A DNA stretch of 64,000 bases. It comes from Neolewinella aurantiaca (GTDB lineage: Bacteria; Bacteroidota; Bacteroidia; Chitinophagales; Saprospiraceae). Every line of letters starts with the position of its first letter. Position 1 is the first letter of the stretch. The notes under the pieces are model-generated. The model worked only from the letters and a program-made list of their open reading frames with translations, searched no databases and was not told where the DNA came from. The position numbers were made by a program, and so were the translations under genes. This document shows, piece after piece, positions 1-8,400 of this stretch. The stretch lies in the NCBI RefSeq assembly GCF_008014675.1, contig NZ_VOXD01000010.1, positions 1 through 64,000 on the forward strand, read 5' to 3'.

Positions 1-38
1 AGGTGTCATTTGTGCGAGACGTTTCTCGCTTGCGGGTC

Positions 39-71
39 GCAAAGATACGCTCCCAATCACCACCCTTGCAA
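39..71 (-). promoter_or_regulatory. Bacteroidota-type promoter reading left
   Basis: On the minus strand a perfect -7 element TATCTTTGC (39-47) is preceded, after exactly 21 bases, by TTG (69-71). The same TTG-N21-TATCTTTGC arrangement recurs at 40683-40715. It would drive a gene lying off the left edge; the first minus-strand ATG downstream is at 9-7, about 30 bases past the -7 box, so that gene may begin inside the window's first nine bases. Confidence 0.55.
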
Positions 72-78
72 GTGTTTC

Positions 79-120
79 TCAACTTTGATTCAATCTTTTT
101 TCAACTTTGATGAAAAGTTG
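79..120. promoter_or_regulatory. operator-like repeat upstream of the left-edge promoter
   Basis: The word TCAACTTTGAT occurs twice (79-89 and 101-111). The second copy is part of a 19-bp inverted repeat, CAACTTT-GATGA-AAAGTTG (102-120). The block lies just upstream of the TTG box of the leftward promoter, the usual place for an activator or repressor. The cognate regulator is not in view; a carotenoid regulator is only a guess from the neighbouring crtY. Confidence 0.4.
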
Positions 121-240
121 CGCTAAGTAGTCAATCATCCGAACATTCAGGAGGTAAAAGCGGTCATGTGCCAAACGTAAAAACCGATGGTTTCAGGAGC
201 TGCTTCCATACTGAGGTTTTAAGCGGGCTTTCAACCGGTC

Positions 241-260
241 TTTGCACCTGCGGCCCCGCC
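241..260 (+). repeat. dispersed 20-mer copy 1
   Basis: TTTGCACCTGCGGCCCCGCC, intergenic, 11 bases beyond the crtY stop codon. See the finding on the dispersed word. Confidence 0.75.
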
Positions 261-271
261 CAAAACAGCCA

Positions 272-1420
272 CTATATATACCGTTGTATAGCTTCTGTCA
301 CGAATCTGCGGCCGAATAAACCTATATCGGTGGTCCACATAAAGCGGAATTCTTCAGAGAGGGTAGTTTCTCCGTTAAGAAAAGCCAATACCCGCTCCGG
401 CGGATTGGTTGCAAATAAGTCGACAAACAATTCATCGGCCGGTAAATCTCCGTTCTGAAGGATGCGTAACAGGGTCGCATCATAAAGGATGTGCTTCGTA
501 GGCCAGGGTGCGATCTGGGGTAAATCCGGAAATGCGTTTGCCATTTCAGTGAGTTGCCGCTGCAACGCGAAGAAAGTGTAGCCTGTGGAAGGGCGCGTAG
601 CACCTCCACGCATACCTATATATATAAGGTTACCATCGCGGGCGGGGAACGGATAAGTCGTCATTGGGATGTTACCTCCTTCGGTATGGGTGACCTGGTA
701 GTCTGCCTTCGTCCAGTAGTCATATATATAGGTCTTGAGCAGCGCATCGTATTCTTCCACTTTCAGGTGGTTGTTGCTGAAGATGGCGATTTCCACAAGA
801 GCGCGCCGCTTGCTGAAGGGCATCACGTAGAAGAAGCGGGCCTCTCCGTGCTGTGGGGTACGAAAATCCATGAGACTCGCACGTTCAGGATCAAAGGTAT
901 CTTCTGTAGTTTCCACAAACCAGCCACGGAAATGCTGATCGAGGTAAGGTTCCTTTATCTGGCGGGGCCGCAGGTGCAGGGGAAGGGATGAGAAAGCAAG
1001 GTTTGCCGAATAAGATGCTCCTCCGGCTTCGAAGTGAACTTCCTCCCCTACCCTACGGACGTCTTCCGCCGGCGCATTGATCCGGACCAAACCTTCGATT
1101 GCGTCGATGACTTCGTTAACATGGTCGTAAAACTCGACACTACGGATGAGCTTGTATATATAAGGACTGATGTCACAGTCCAGATTCCTTGTCTGGTCGT
1201 GCACCGTAACCATGGGCCAGCGGTGATAAACGAGGTCTTCGAACGGACCGGGCTCTGCTTCCCAAAAGGACCAACTGCGGTCGTGGGCTGTTTTGCGTCC
1301 TTCCGGATCGACCAGTACGATGGACTTTCCCGCCAGTTTACCCGCTTTTTGGAGGTGGTAGAGAATGCTGAGACCGGCCAGGCCGCCGCCGAGTACCGCG
1401 ATGTCGAATTTGTTTGTCAT
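272..1420 (-). CDS. crtY: lycopene beta-cyclase
   Basis: Probable FAD-dependent lycopene cyclase of the CrtY/CrtL type, closing the end rings of lycopene in carotenoid synthesis. The 382-aa product opens with a dinucleotide-binding stretch (IAVLGGGLAGLSILYHL), has the family's RSWSFWE region near residue 50, and near its end MRGGATRPSTGYTFFAL, typical of lycopene cyclases. I chose ATG 1420, which places the GxGxxG fold at the extreme N terminus; an in-frame extension to 1465 has no family resemblance. It is last in a minus-strand series after the CruF-like gene (93-base gap), while crtB-crtI lie 14 kb away. The gene contains several TATATAT runs coding for Tyr-Ile pairs and one internal copy of the dispersed 20-mer (961-980). 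Confidence 0.9.
   Translation of the reverse strand: MTNKFDIAVLGGGLAGLSILYHLQKAGKLAGKSIVLVDPEGRKTAHDRSWSFWEAEPGPFEDLVYHRWPMVTVHDQTRNLDCDISPYIYKLIRSVEFYDHVNEVIDAIEGLVRINAPAEDVRRVGEEVHFEAGGASYSANLAFSSLPLHLRPRQIKEPYLDQHFRGWFVETTEDTFDPERASLMDFRTPQHGEARFFYVMPFSKRRALVEIAIFSNNHLKVEEYDALLKTYIYDYWTKADYQVTHTEGGNIPMTTYPFPARDGNLIYIGMRGGATRPSTGYTFFALQRQLTEMANAFPDLPQIAPWPTKHILYDATLLRILQNGDLPADELFVDLFATNPPERVLAFLNGETTLSEEFRFMWTTDIGLFGRRFVTEAIQRYI
961..980 (-). repeat. dispersed 20-mer copy 2
   Basis: CCTGCACCTGCGGCCCCGCC on the minus strand, inside crtY, read as LHLRPR. Confidence 0.7.
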
Positions 1421-1513
1421 TATTTGTTTGCTACCAGGATTGGACGCTCGAAGGTTTAACTTCACTCCGCCGGTGGCTCCATTACGTTGAACACTTTGAG
1501 GTCCTTTAAAACC

Positions 1514-2128
1514 TTACAGCATGAAGTTAAGCACCACAAAGAAGAACAACTGCGCCAGGAAATATACCAACAAAACCGGACTACGAAAACGAATCCGGAA
1601 GAGATACAACGGCAATGAAATCAGGAAGGCGATCGCTGCCCAGGCCAGGTAGTTCTGTAGAGGAATTTCCCCGCGGCCCCACTGCCAGTAGTCGAGAGCG
1701 ATGGCAACCGGTTCGATGGTTACGTCGTAGAGAGCGGTCAGGATGGCGGCCAGTAGTGGGTAGTAGGTAGTGGGTAGTGAGTAGTTCGTTAGAGGTGCGG
1801 CAGGATCGGAGATTCGCGATTCTTGATTCGCGATTCTTGATTCGCGATTGGTGGGCGAGGCTGGAGGGAAAAAGCGCTCAAGCAGTCTGATCGCGACTTC
1901 GTTGCAGGCAAGGGTAAGCACACACCAGTTCAGCGCGATCACGAAGGGAACGCCCAGCCACTGGAACCACATCGTTGGGCCGTATTTATACTCACCGAAG
2001 ATGGCCCCGGTGGCGACACCGAGCGCTTCCATTACGAAAGTGAAGGCGTAGGCTACGGCTAACCACAGAAAAAGACGTTTGTCTTCATTGCTCCGGTAAA
2101 TGGCGTAAAGCACCAGGCCGTTGAGCAC
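1514..2128 (-). CDS. carotenoid biosynthesis membrane protein, CruF/DUF422-like
   Basis: Multi-helix membrane protein resembling the CruF/DUF422 family (carotenoid 1',2'-hydratases). Recognisable parts are the EALGVATGAIFGEYKYG region and the ALYDVTIEPVAIALDYW region, separated by transmembrane helices. The only usual start is GTG 2128. The open frame continues upstream to 2306 and encodes another hydrophobic segment (YFLIFAFTSGTLAHCLPAVL) that looks like the family's first helix, but it has no ATG, GTG or TTG, so the N terminus is unclear. The loop between the two conserved regions is expanded by two short tandem repeats whose units are not multiples of three. Neighbour of crtY, hence a role in carotenoid end-group modification is likely. 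Confidence 0.75.
   Translation of the reverse strand: MLNGLVLYAIYRSNEDKRLFLWLAVAYAFTFVMEALGVATGAIFGEYKYGPTMWFQWLGVPFVIALNWCVLTLACNEVAIRLLERFFPPASPTNRESRIANQESRISDPAAPLTNYSLPTTYYPLLAAILTALYDVTIEPVAIALDYWQWGRGEIPLQNYLAWAAIAFLISLPLYLFRIRFRSPVLLVYFLAQLFFFVVLNFML
1753..1784. repeat. heptamer tandem repeat in the CruF-like gene
   Basis: GTAGTRG repeated about 4.6 times (plus-strand reading). Copy-number change would shift the reading frame. It encodes the NYSLPTTYYPL part of an expanded loop. Confidence 0.7.
1811..1849. repeat. 14-bp tandem repeat in the CruF-like gene
   Basis: GATTCGCGATTCTT repeated 2.8 times, coding for RESRIANQESRI. The 14-base unit is not a multiple of three. Confidence 0.8.
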
Positions 2129-2333
2129 GAAGAGGAGACCGTCGGTCGTCAGTTTAGTAACGGGCAGGACGGCGGGCAGGCAATGGGCCAGGGTTCCGCT
2201 GGTGAAAGCGAAGATCAGGAAATAGGATAAGTAGCGGTTGAAAATGTCCTGCTTCGTTTGGTTGACCTCCTCGATGGCTCGTTTGAATTTGATTTGTGGA
2301 GGTTAGGACAAAATTTCGGCGGAGTGGTTCAGT

Positions 2334-3179
2334 TTACTGCGGGTTCTTCTCTGCGTACATCGCAAGAAACTCCTCATTGTCCTCCGCTTCCTGTAGTTGG
2401 TCGTAGCACTCTTCGGCGAGTTCAGGTTGGCCCGTCTTACGGTATGCCATCCCTTTTATGTAGCAGGCGTGGGCATTATTTCTCGCGTCGAGCCCGTCTT
2501 CCAAGCCAGCAATGAGTTTGAGGGCTTTCTTGGCGCGGCCGCTTAGCAGGAGGTTTTCCGCTTCCATCAGGTCTAATCGCTCCACCAGACTTTCGGGGTT
2601 GCTTTTGTTCTTAGCGAGCATTTTTCGGGCGTCCTTCAACCCGTCGTTACTTGTGTTGGCGAGTCTCGCGGCAATCGCACCACTGGCAGCCCGGGCAGCA
2701 ACCTGATAGTGCCGGGCCCGCAGAAAATGGGAATTGAAGGCATCGGGCTGTTCCGTTGCTACGAAATCAGCAGCGTAGGGGCCTTCCATGCCGGGAGGGA
2801 ATTGGTTGAGTAATTCGACAATCGCTTCTTCGGTCATGTACCCCACCTTGCGGAAATATTCCTTACCATTAGCATCCTGAATAATGAGCGCGGGGATGGC
2901 TTTGATGCCGTACTTGGCAAGTTCGGTATTTGTATTGGTTGCATCCACGCGCCTGTTAACAAAGCGGCTCTGAAGTGCCTGAACGGTGTCTTGAGACCAG
3001 ACCCGCTCATCCATTGTTTTGCAGGGGCCACACCAGGTGGCGTAAAAGTCGATGATAACGAAGGTGCCTTTTGCTGCGGCTAGGTTGGCGGCGGCTTCTT
3101 CGCTTAGGCGGGTGAAGGTGGTTTGGGCGGGGAGGGTGGTAGAGATGCAGAGAATCAACAATTGCGTAAATAGTCGCAT
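2334..3179 (-). CDS. exported thioredoxin-fold protein
   Basis: Periplasmic thioredoxin-like protein of 281 aa. A signal peptide (residues 1-19, ending LPAQ) is followed by a thioredoxin domain with the redox motif WCGPC at residues 49-53 and the cis-proline context IKAIPALII further on. The C-terminal half is alpha-helical and repeat-like (RAKKALKLIAGLEDG, GMAYRKTGQPELAEECYDQL), compatible with TPR repeats. This architecture is common in Bacteroidota exported disulfide reductases. The substrate cannot be told from context; the neighbours are carotenoid genes to the left and an unrelated AT-rich pair to the right. Confidence 0.85.
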   Translation of the reverse strand: MRLFTQLLILCISTTLPAQTTFTRLSEEAAANLAAAKGTFVIIDFYATWCGPCKTMDERVWSQDTVQALQSRFVNRRVDATNTNTELAKYGIKAIPALIIQDANGKEYFRKVGYMTEEAIVELLNQFPPGMEGPYAADFVATEQPDAFNSHFLRARHYQVAARAASGAIAARLANTSNDGLKDARKMLAKNKSNPESLVERLDLMEAENLLLSGRAKKALKLIAGLEDGLDARNNAHACYIKGMAYRKTGQPELAEECYDQLQEAEDNEEFLAMYAEKNPQ

Positions 3180-3223
3180 ATTTCGATAGGATTTTAAATT
3201 ATTATGTATAACTAAAGCTCAAA

Positions 3224-3757
3224 TTAGTACCCTGGTGCTTTCCCACTTCTTTTCATGCCGAACACAGGCCATAGTTTAGCCTTCTTTTTCTTTGCCTCTA
3301 ACAAAATGTACTCTTCAAATTCGATTGAATAGGGAATTTTCCCTCTAGGTCTAAGTCCCATTTGTATTAAAATAGGAATAATGTGAAACTGTTTACATCT
3401 AAAGTCGTCACTTAACTTATATCCTTTTAAATTTTCAAATATTTTATTTACTGCTATCAAATCGTTGTTAACGTACTTAAAGCCAACAACATCAGTTGTC
3501 ATGATACGCCCTGAAATTGTATCGATACAAAGAATTGCACAAAACTCACCCTTACCCTGCCATTTAAAGTCATTAGAACCGTCTGCAACTAATTCCACGA
3601 ACTGATAACTGACTGAATCGGTGTAAAAGTCCCCACTTATGTCATCAAGAGCATTTTGTGCACAAATGTGACTAATGGCAGTCACAAAGATGCAAAACAT
3701 CACTGTTGCTTGCCTATTAAAGTAGTGCGTAAATTTTGTTATAGTTGAAGTATTCAT
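3224..3757 (-). CDS. hypothetical secreted protein
   Basis: Unrecognised 177-aa protein. A hydrophobic segment (VMFCIFVTAISHICAQ) ending in an AQ cleavage-like site suggests export; the true start may be the internal Met 19, which begins that segment. The C terminus is lysine rich (LLEAKKKKAKLWPVFG). The gene is clearly richer in A and T than its surroundings, as is the adjoining gene 11 bases upstream, so the two may form an imported or fast-evolving pair. No domain can be named. Confidence 0.6.
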   Translation of the reverse strand: MNTSTITKFTHYFNRQATVMFCIFVTAISHICAQNALDDISGDFYTDSVSYQFVELVADGSNDFKWQGKGEFCAILCIDTISGRIMTTDVVGFKYVNNDLIAVNKIFENLKGYKLSDDFRCKQFHIIPILIQMGLRPRGKIPYSIEFEEYILLEAKKKKAKLWPVFGMKRSGKAPGY

Positions 3758-3768
3758 ACTAACAATGA

Positions 3769-5313
3769 TTAATCACAAAAAACAAAAAAGTAACTAGCAG
3801 TATCATCACTTTCTGGCCTACACCTTGATGATCTTAAAATTGTGACCACTTCATTTTCAGTGGTTCCATAATGGGTCAGGAGTTCATCCCAATAATCTGT
3901 CTCATTCAGTCCTTCTAGTGCCAGAGCAATTGCATGAGAAAAAGGAAGATCATGATTGAAAGTCATTAACAAATTAGCAATTTGATCAACATAACTGGTC
4001 CCCATAACTACATGGTCGTCAGTGTAATCATCACCAGTAGACGTAAAACCATAAATTGTTCGTATTGAATCTTGGCCTAAATAGTGTCTTTGGTATTCAA
4101 TATACCCATGGAGAAACTCATGAACAATAGTTGATAATATCAAGTCTTGAGAGCAACCCGAAAAATCAGAACTGTTAGATAAAGTTATATCTGATCTAAA
4201 ATATTCATCACCTGGGCCAAACGCTGTTGATTCCGTGGTGCCAGGAACCCCTATTCCAGTATTCCCAACATCAACGACCGCATTAACTGTCGTTGTGGTT
4301 CCAAATAAATTAACGAGTAAGGAAGAAAGCGTATGGCTAAGGTTAGTGAAGGAATTTAACGTCTCAAGCGCGCAAGGATAGTGTTCTAGAGAGTCTCCAA
4401 TGCGTATACTATCAAATCTTGGGAGAATGATCAAAATATCCTCCTCCTCCTCACAATCCACCCCATCTTCAAGGCAGCGGTTATCACTGGAATTCGGATT
4501 ATTATTAACCACGTTAACCCCACCACCAGTCCCTCCTCCTCCGCCGGGTGTTGGCCCGGAAGGCCCTCCCGGCCCAGGAGTCCCCCCAGTACATCCGGCA
4601 ACAACTGTTACAATTGTTTCTACTCCCCCAGAGGTGCATTCCGTATACAGCACCACTGCCTCCCCACCTATTTGCCCTGTAACATCTTGGCAATTCAAAA
4701 TCAGGTAATGGGTGGTGATTTTACAATCCTTGTTATAGAATTGACTTCGGGTTTCTATATCCAGTAACGATAATAAGTCATCGTACGTGTTTCCGAAAAG
4801 ACTTTGGTCGAGGGCAGAAAACTTGACTACAAGGCTTTCTGAGGTATGATCTCTTAGAATACCATTTCCATTTTTACCCGCAAGGCGCAGAGAGTTGTAA
4901 GCCGGGTACCTTTTAACTTTCCCTCTGTAGATGTATTCGACATCTACTACTCCATGATCAAGGTAGTGCGTAAATAAAATTAATGCCTTCACCCGATCAT
5001 CTTCCACCTTGAAGACTGGCACCAGGTATTGCGCAAAACTACTATTGATAGGAATCATGCGTAGGTGATTCCAGGCAGGAAAACCATCCGTGTCGAAATT
5101 CCACTGGTCCTGCGCCGCACTAAACTCTTTATCGAATGCTTTTTGTAATCCTTCAATTGGAACGCCGTTCTTATCAAAAGAACTCCCCTGAAGTAGAAAT
5201 GGATTTGTATCGGACACGCAATCATTGTAGATGCAATTAACATCTTGCTTGTAGTCCAACGACAGGGCATCGTCGATTAAAGACTCCTCGTTACATGCCG
5301 TTAAGAACAACAC
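3769..5313 (-). CDS. putative zinc-peptidase-like lipoprotein, frame-disrupted 5' end
   Basis: 514-aa product from GTG 5313, starting directly at a lipobox (LTAC, then NEES). The usual n-region and hydrophobic core of a lipoprotein signal are missing in this frame. They are present immediately upstream in another frame, separated by an 8-bp tandem repeat (5319-5347). With one unit fewer, ATG 5354 reads MKPYFPTFLLIVLFLTAC in frame with the body of the gene. The body has a Gly/Pro-rich linker around residues 240-270 and HEFLH at about 398-402, a candidate HExxH zinc site, so a metallopeptidase is possible but no family is recognised. The gene is AT-rich against its surroundings. Confidence 0.65.
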   Translation of the reverse strand: MLFLTACNEESLIDDALSLDYKQDVNCIYNDCVSDTNPFLLQGSSFDKNGVPIEGLQKAFDKEFSAAQDQWNFDTDGFPAWNHLRMIPINSSFAQYLVPVFKVEDDRVKALILFTHYLDHGVVDVEYIYRGKVKRYPAYNSLRLAGKNGNGILRDHTSESLVVKFSALDQSLFGNTYDDLLSLLDIETRSQFYNKDCKITTHYLILNCQDVTGQIGGEAVVLYTECTSGGVETIVTVVAGCTGGTPGPGGPSGPTPGGGGGTGGGVNVVNNNPNSSDNRCLEDGVDCEEEEDILIILPRFDSIRIGDSLEHYPCALETLNSFTNLSHTLSSLLVNLFGTTTTVNAVVDVGNTGIGVPGTTESTAFGPGDEYFRSDITLSNSSDFSGCSQDLILSTIVHEFLHGYIEYQRHYLGQDSIRTIYGFTSTGDDYTDDHVVMGTSYVDQIANLLMTFNHDLPFSHAIALALEGLNETDYWDELLTHYGTTENEVVTILRSSRCRPESDDTASYFFVFCD

Positions 5314-5318
5314 AATGA

Positions 5319-5347
5319 GTAGGAAAGTAGGAAAGTAGGAAAGTAGG
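5319..5347. repeat. 8-bp tandem repeat in a lipoprotein signal region
   Basis: GTAGGAAA three times (5319-5342) plus GTAGG. It lies between ATG 5354 and the lipobox of the downstream-reading minus-strand lipoprotein. Gain or loss of one unit changes the frame. Confidence 0.9.
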
Positions 5348-5446
5348 GTTTCATCAGGTTCATTTGTTTGCTAAAATACCGTTTTCTATCCAGACACCCA
5401 AATTTCTGCTTTATACAATGTCCCTGTTTGAACCTTAGCATTCTCA

Positions 5447-8400
5447 CTAAAACCCCACCTCCTCAACCTCCGTCACCGAGTCAGGCAGCCAAACACCACG
5501 CCCTCCCTGGCTAAGAAACCCACTACCATAATAACACTCTTTCACGCTGGTGTGTCCATCCTTATACGTAAGGGACAGCCGGGCCGTCTTCGCCGCAGGC
5601 TGGTACCAACGCCCTCCGGCAGTGGGTAGCTCGTAGGCCCGGGTTGGCCCCTGGTTCTCGGCGGCAACCAGAACTTGCCCATCTGCCCCGCGTAAGCTGA
5701 CGAGACTACGCCCGTTGCCGGGCACAAACAGTCCACTTTCCTGCATCGATAGGGAACGGAAAGACTTCGTTGCCGGGTCAAACAACAGCGCAATACCATT
5801 AAGTGCGTCGATGCGGCCACCACCGGTTTCGGCACCAAAGTCATTCCCGACGGCGACCAGGTCTTCGTACCCATCGTGGTTCAGATCGACGGTCGTTACG
5901 GCGAAGAGGGGGGCCAGCTGAGCGGCGGCGGGCAATTGATGAAAAGCAAAATTTCCGTCGCCCAGGTTTTCAACCCATGCTGAACGGAGGTAATTAGACT
6001 TTAAAGAGATCAAGTCTTTGGCTGGGAAATCCGTCAGAAATTGCTCCATCGTTACTTTCCCAAAATCCGCGTGGTACGGGTAGCGACCTTTAACCACAGA
6101 GAGTTGCTTTTCGGTATCCTTCCGCTGGAAGTGCGGGAACTCTTCCAGTTTACCGTCCGGACCCAGCGCGCGGTCTCCGAGCAGTAAATCGAAACCTCCG
6201 TTACGGTCAAAATCGGCGCCATAGAGGGCTACGTAATCTTCGCCATTCTGGTGGTAGAGGTGGTTGCCTCCGAAGTTGCTCGCCACGTAATCAATGTCTC
6301 CGTCCTGATCGAAATCTGCTCCCGTCAGTCCGTTCCACCAGCCATTATGCTCCTCAAAAACAGCAGGTGTTGCGTCAGCATAGGAACCTTCGGTGTTACG
6401 GAAAAGCCGGAGGGGCATTCCCTGACCTGCCACCAACAGGTCTACCCAACCGTCGTTGTCGTAATCGGTGAACAGAGCATCGGTCACAAGGCCGAGCTTT
6501 TGGAAAAGTCCGGAATCGGCAGCGGTGAACTTCCCGCTGCCATCGTTGAGCAGCAGGTAACTGTCCGCTGGCTCCGGGTAGCGGGCGGGGATTAGTCGGC
6601 CGCCAATAAAGAGGTCCAGATCTCCATCATGGTCAACGTCCGCAGCGCGGACGCAGGAGGATGAATTTTTAACGGCGGGTAAGGCAGATGCTGCGTGGCT
6701 GAATTTGCCCGTACCATCGTTGATGAGCAAGCGGTCGAGGTAATCATCGTTGGTCAGGCTGAGTTCGCTGCCTCCGGAGGCGAGGTAAAGATCGGCATCG
6801 CCGTCTCCGTCGGCGTCAAAAAACAGGCTACCGAGTTCTTCGGGACCTTTGGACAGTTGGATGGCCATTGGGTCGGCCACAAAACTCCCGTCGGCTTGCT
6901 GAATGAGCAGTTCTCCGGAGTAAAAATGAGAACCGCTACGGTAAAGATCATCCCGTCCGTCGCCGTTTACGTCAGCAACGGCCAGACCCGGTCCGTACTC
7001 CGATAGCTTATGTGGTAGCAGCGGCTGAACGTTGAAATCGATGAACAGGCTGTCTTTATGGGGGCCAAATGCGGTCACCAGGCCGGGAGCTTCCTGCAGG
7101 TAGGGTGAAGTCGTCATGCCTGCGACCTCTGCGTTTCGGGGCCGGTCACCGGCGGGGCCGTCGATGGTCATTAACTGGTTGACGGAGCCAACCTCGTGGC
7201 GAGACTGCTGGCCGTTGGGCCAGGTCACCGTCAGGTTGGCGGCCGTCAGCGTGTCCAACCCGAAGTGCAGATCCTGACTCACACTGGAGAGGTAGCCACG
7301 CACGGGGCTCTGGAAAACAGTCGACAGCAAACGCCCTTGTTTGTCGAGGAGATCGACCCGGGCGCCAACGGCGGCGGTATTGCCGTCTTTCTGGCGCAGG
7401 CGTACCGTCAGGTAGTTGCCTTTCTTCGCTTCACCATCCATGAGGGTATTGCGGTAGAGGAAGCATTTATCGTTGATGTTATTGACCACATAGTCGAGGT
7501 CTCCGTCTCCGTCGAGGTCGGCGTAAGCTGCGCCGTTGCTGTAGGATGGCTCGTTGAGGCCCCACTCTTCGGTGACCTTTTGGAAGGTTGGCACATCGCC
7601 ACCATCATTGGCGTAAGCGTAGTTGGCTACTTTGACAGAAGGGATTTTGGGCAGCAGCATTTTCCGGCTGGCGATGTTGCCCACGGCAATATTGTAATCC
7701 ATGAAATCGCCGTCAGTTACATCCTTCGGGAAGCCATTCGAGATCAGCAGGTCGCGGTCTCCGTCGTGGTCGAAGTCGGCGGCCAGGGGCGACCAGCTCC
7801 AGTCGGTTGCGGCGATGCCGGCCAGTCCTCCGATTTCGGCGAAGATGGGTTCGGAGCCGTTGCCGGGGCGTTGCCCCCGGGCCAGCTGAAGGACGTTACG
7901 GGTATACTGGTACTGGTAGCCGTAGCGATCGTTGTTGAGGTAGGCGTGGTAATTATTGGGCGGCATCATCGACTTCCGGCGGGCGTTGGTTTCGGGGAAC
8001 ATATCGAGGGCGATGACGTCTTCCAGCCCGTCGTTGTTGAGGTCAGATACGTCGTTGCCCATAGCTGAGTAGGCACTGTGCTTGAAGTAATCGTCGGCCC
8101 GGTCGGTGAAGGTTCCGTCCTGGTTATTGATCCAGAGGAGGTCGTTGGTGACGTAGTCGTTGGTGACGTAAATATCTGGCCACCCATCGTGGTTGATGTC
8201 ACAAATATTGAGCCCGAGCCCGTAGCCGTCCATATTGATGCCTGCCGCCAGGGTTACGTTGGTGAAGACGGGGTGCCCTTCGCCCTGGTCGCCGTCGTTG
8301 CGGTAGAGGATGTCATTGCGGCGGCCTTTCCCGTCTCTCCTTTTGGGGAGGTAGCGGTTGGGGATGAGACGGTTGTCCATTTCGTTGACAACGAGGTAGA

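Noticed and set aside
168-458. 96-codon plus-strand frame at the left edge
   Set aside because: It overlaps the 3' end of crtY in antisense and has no coding character.
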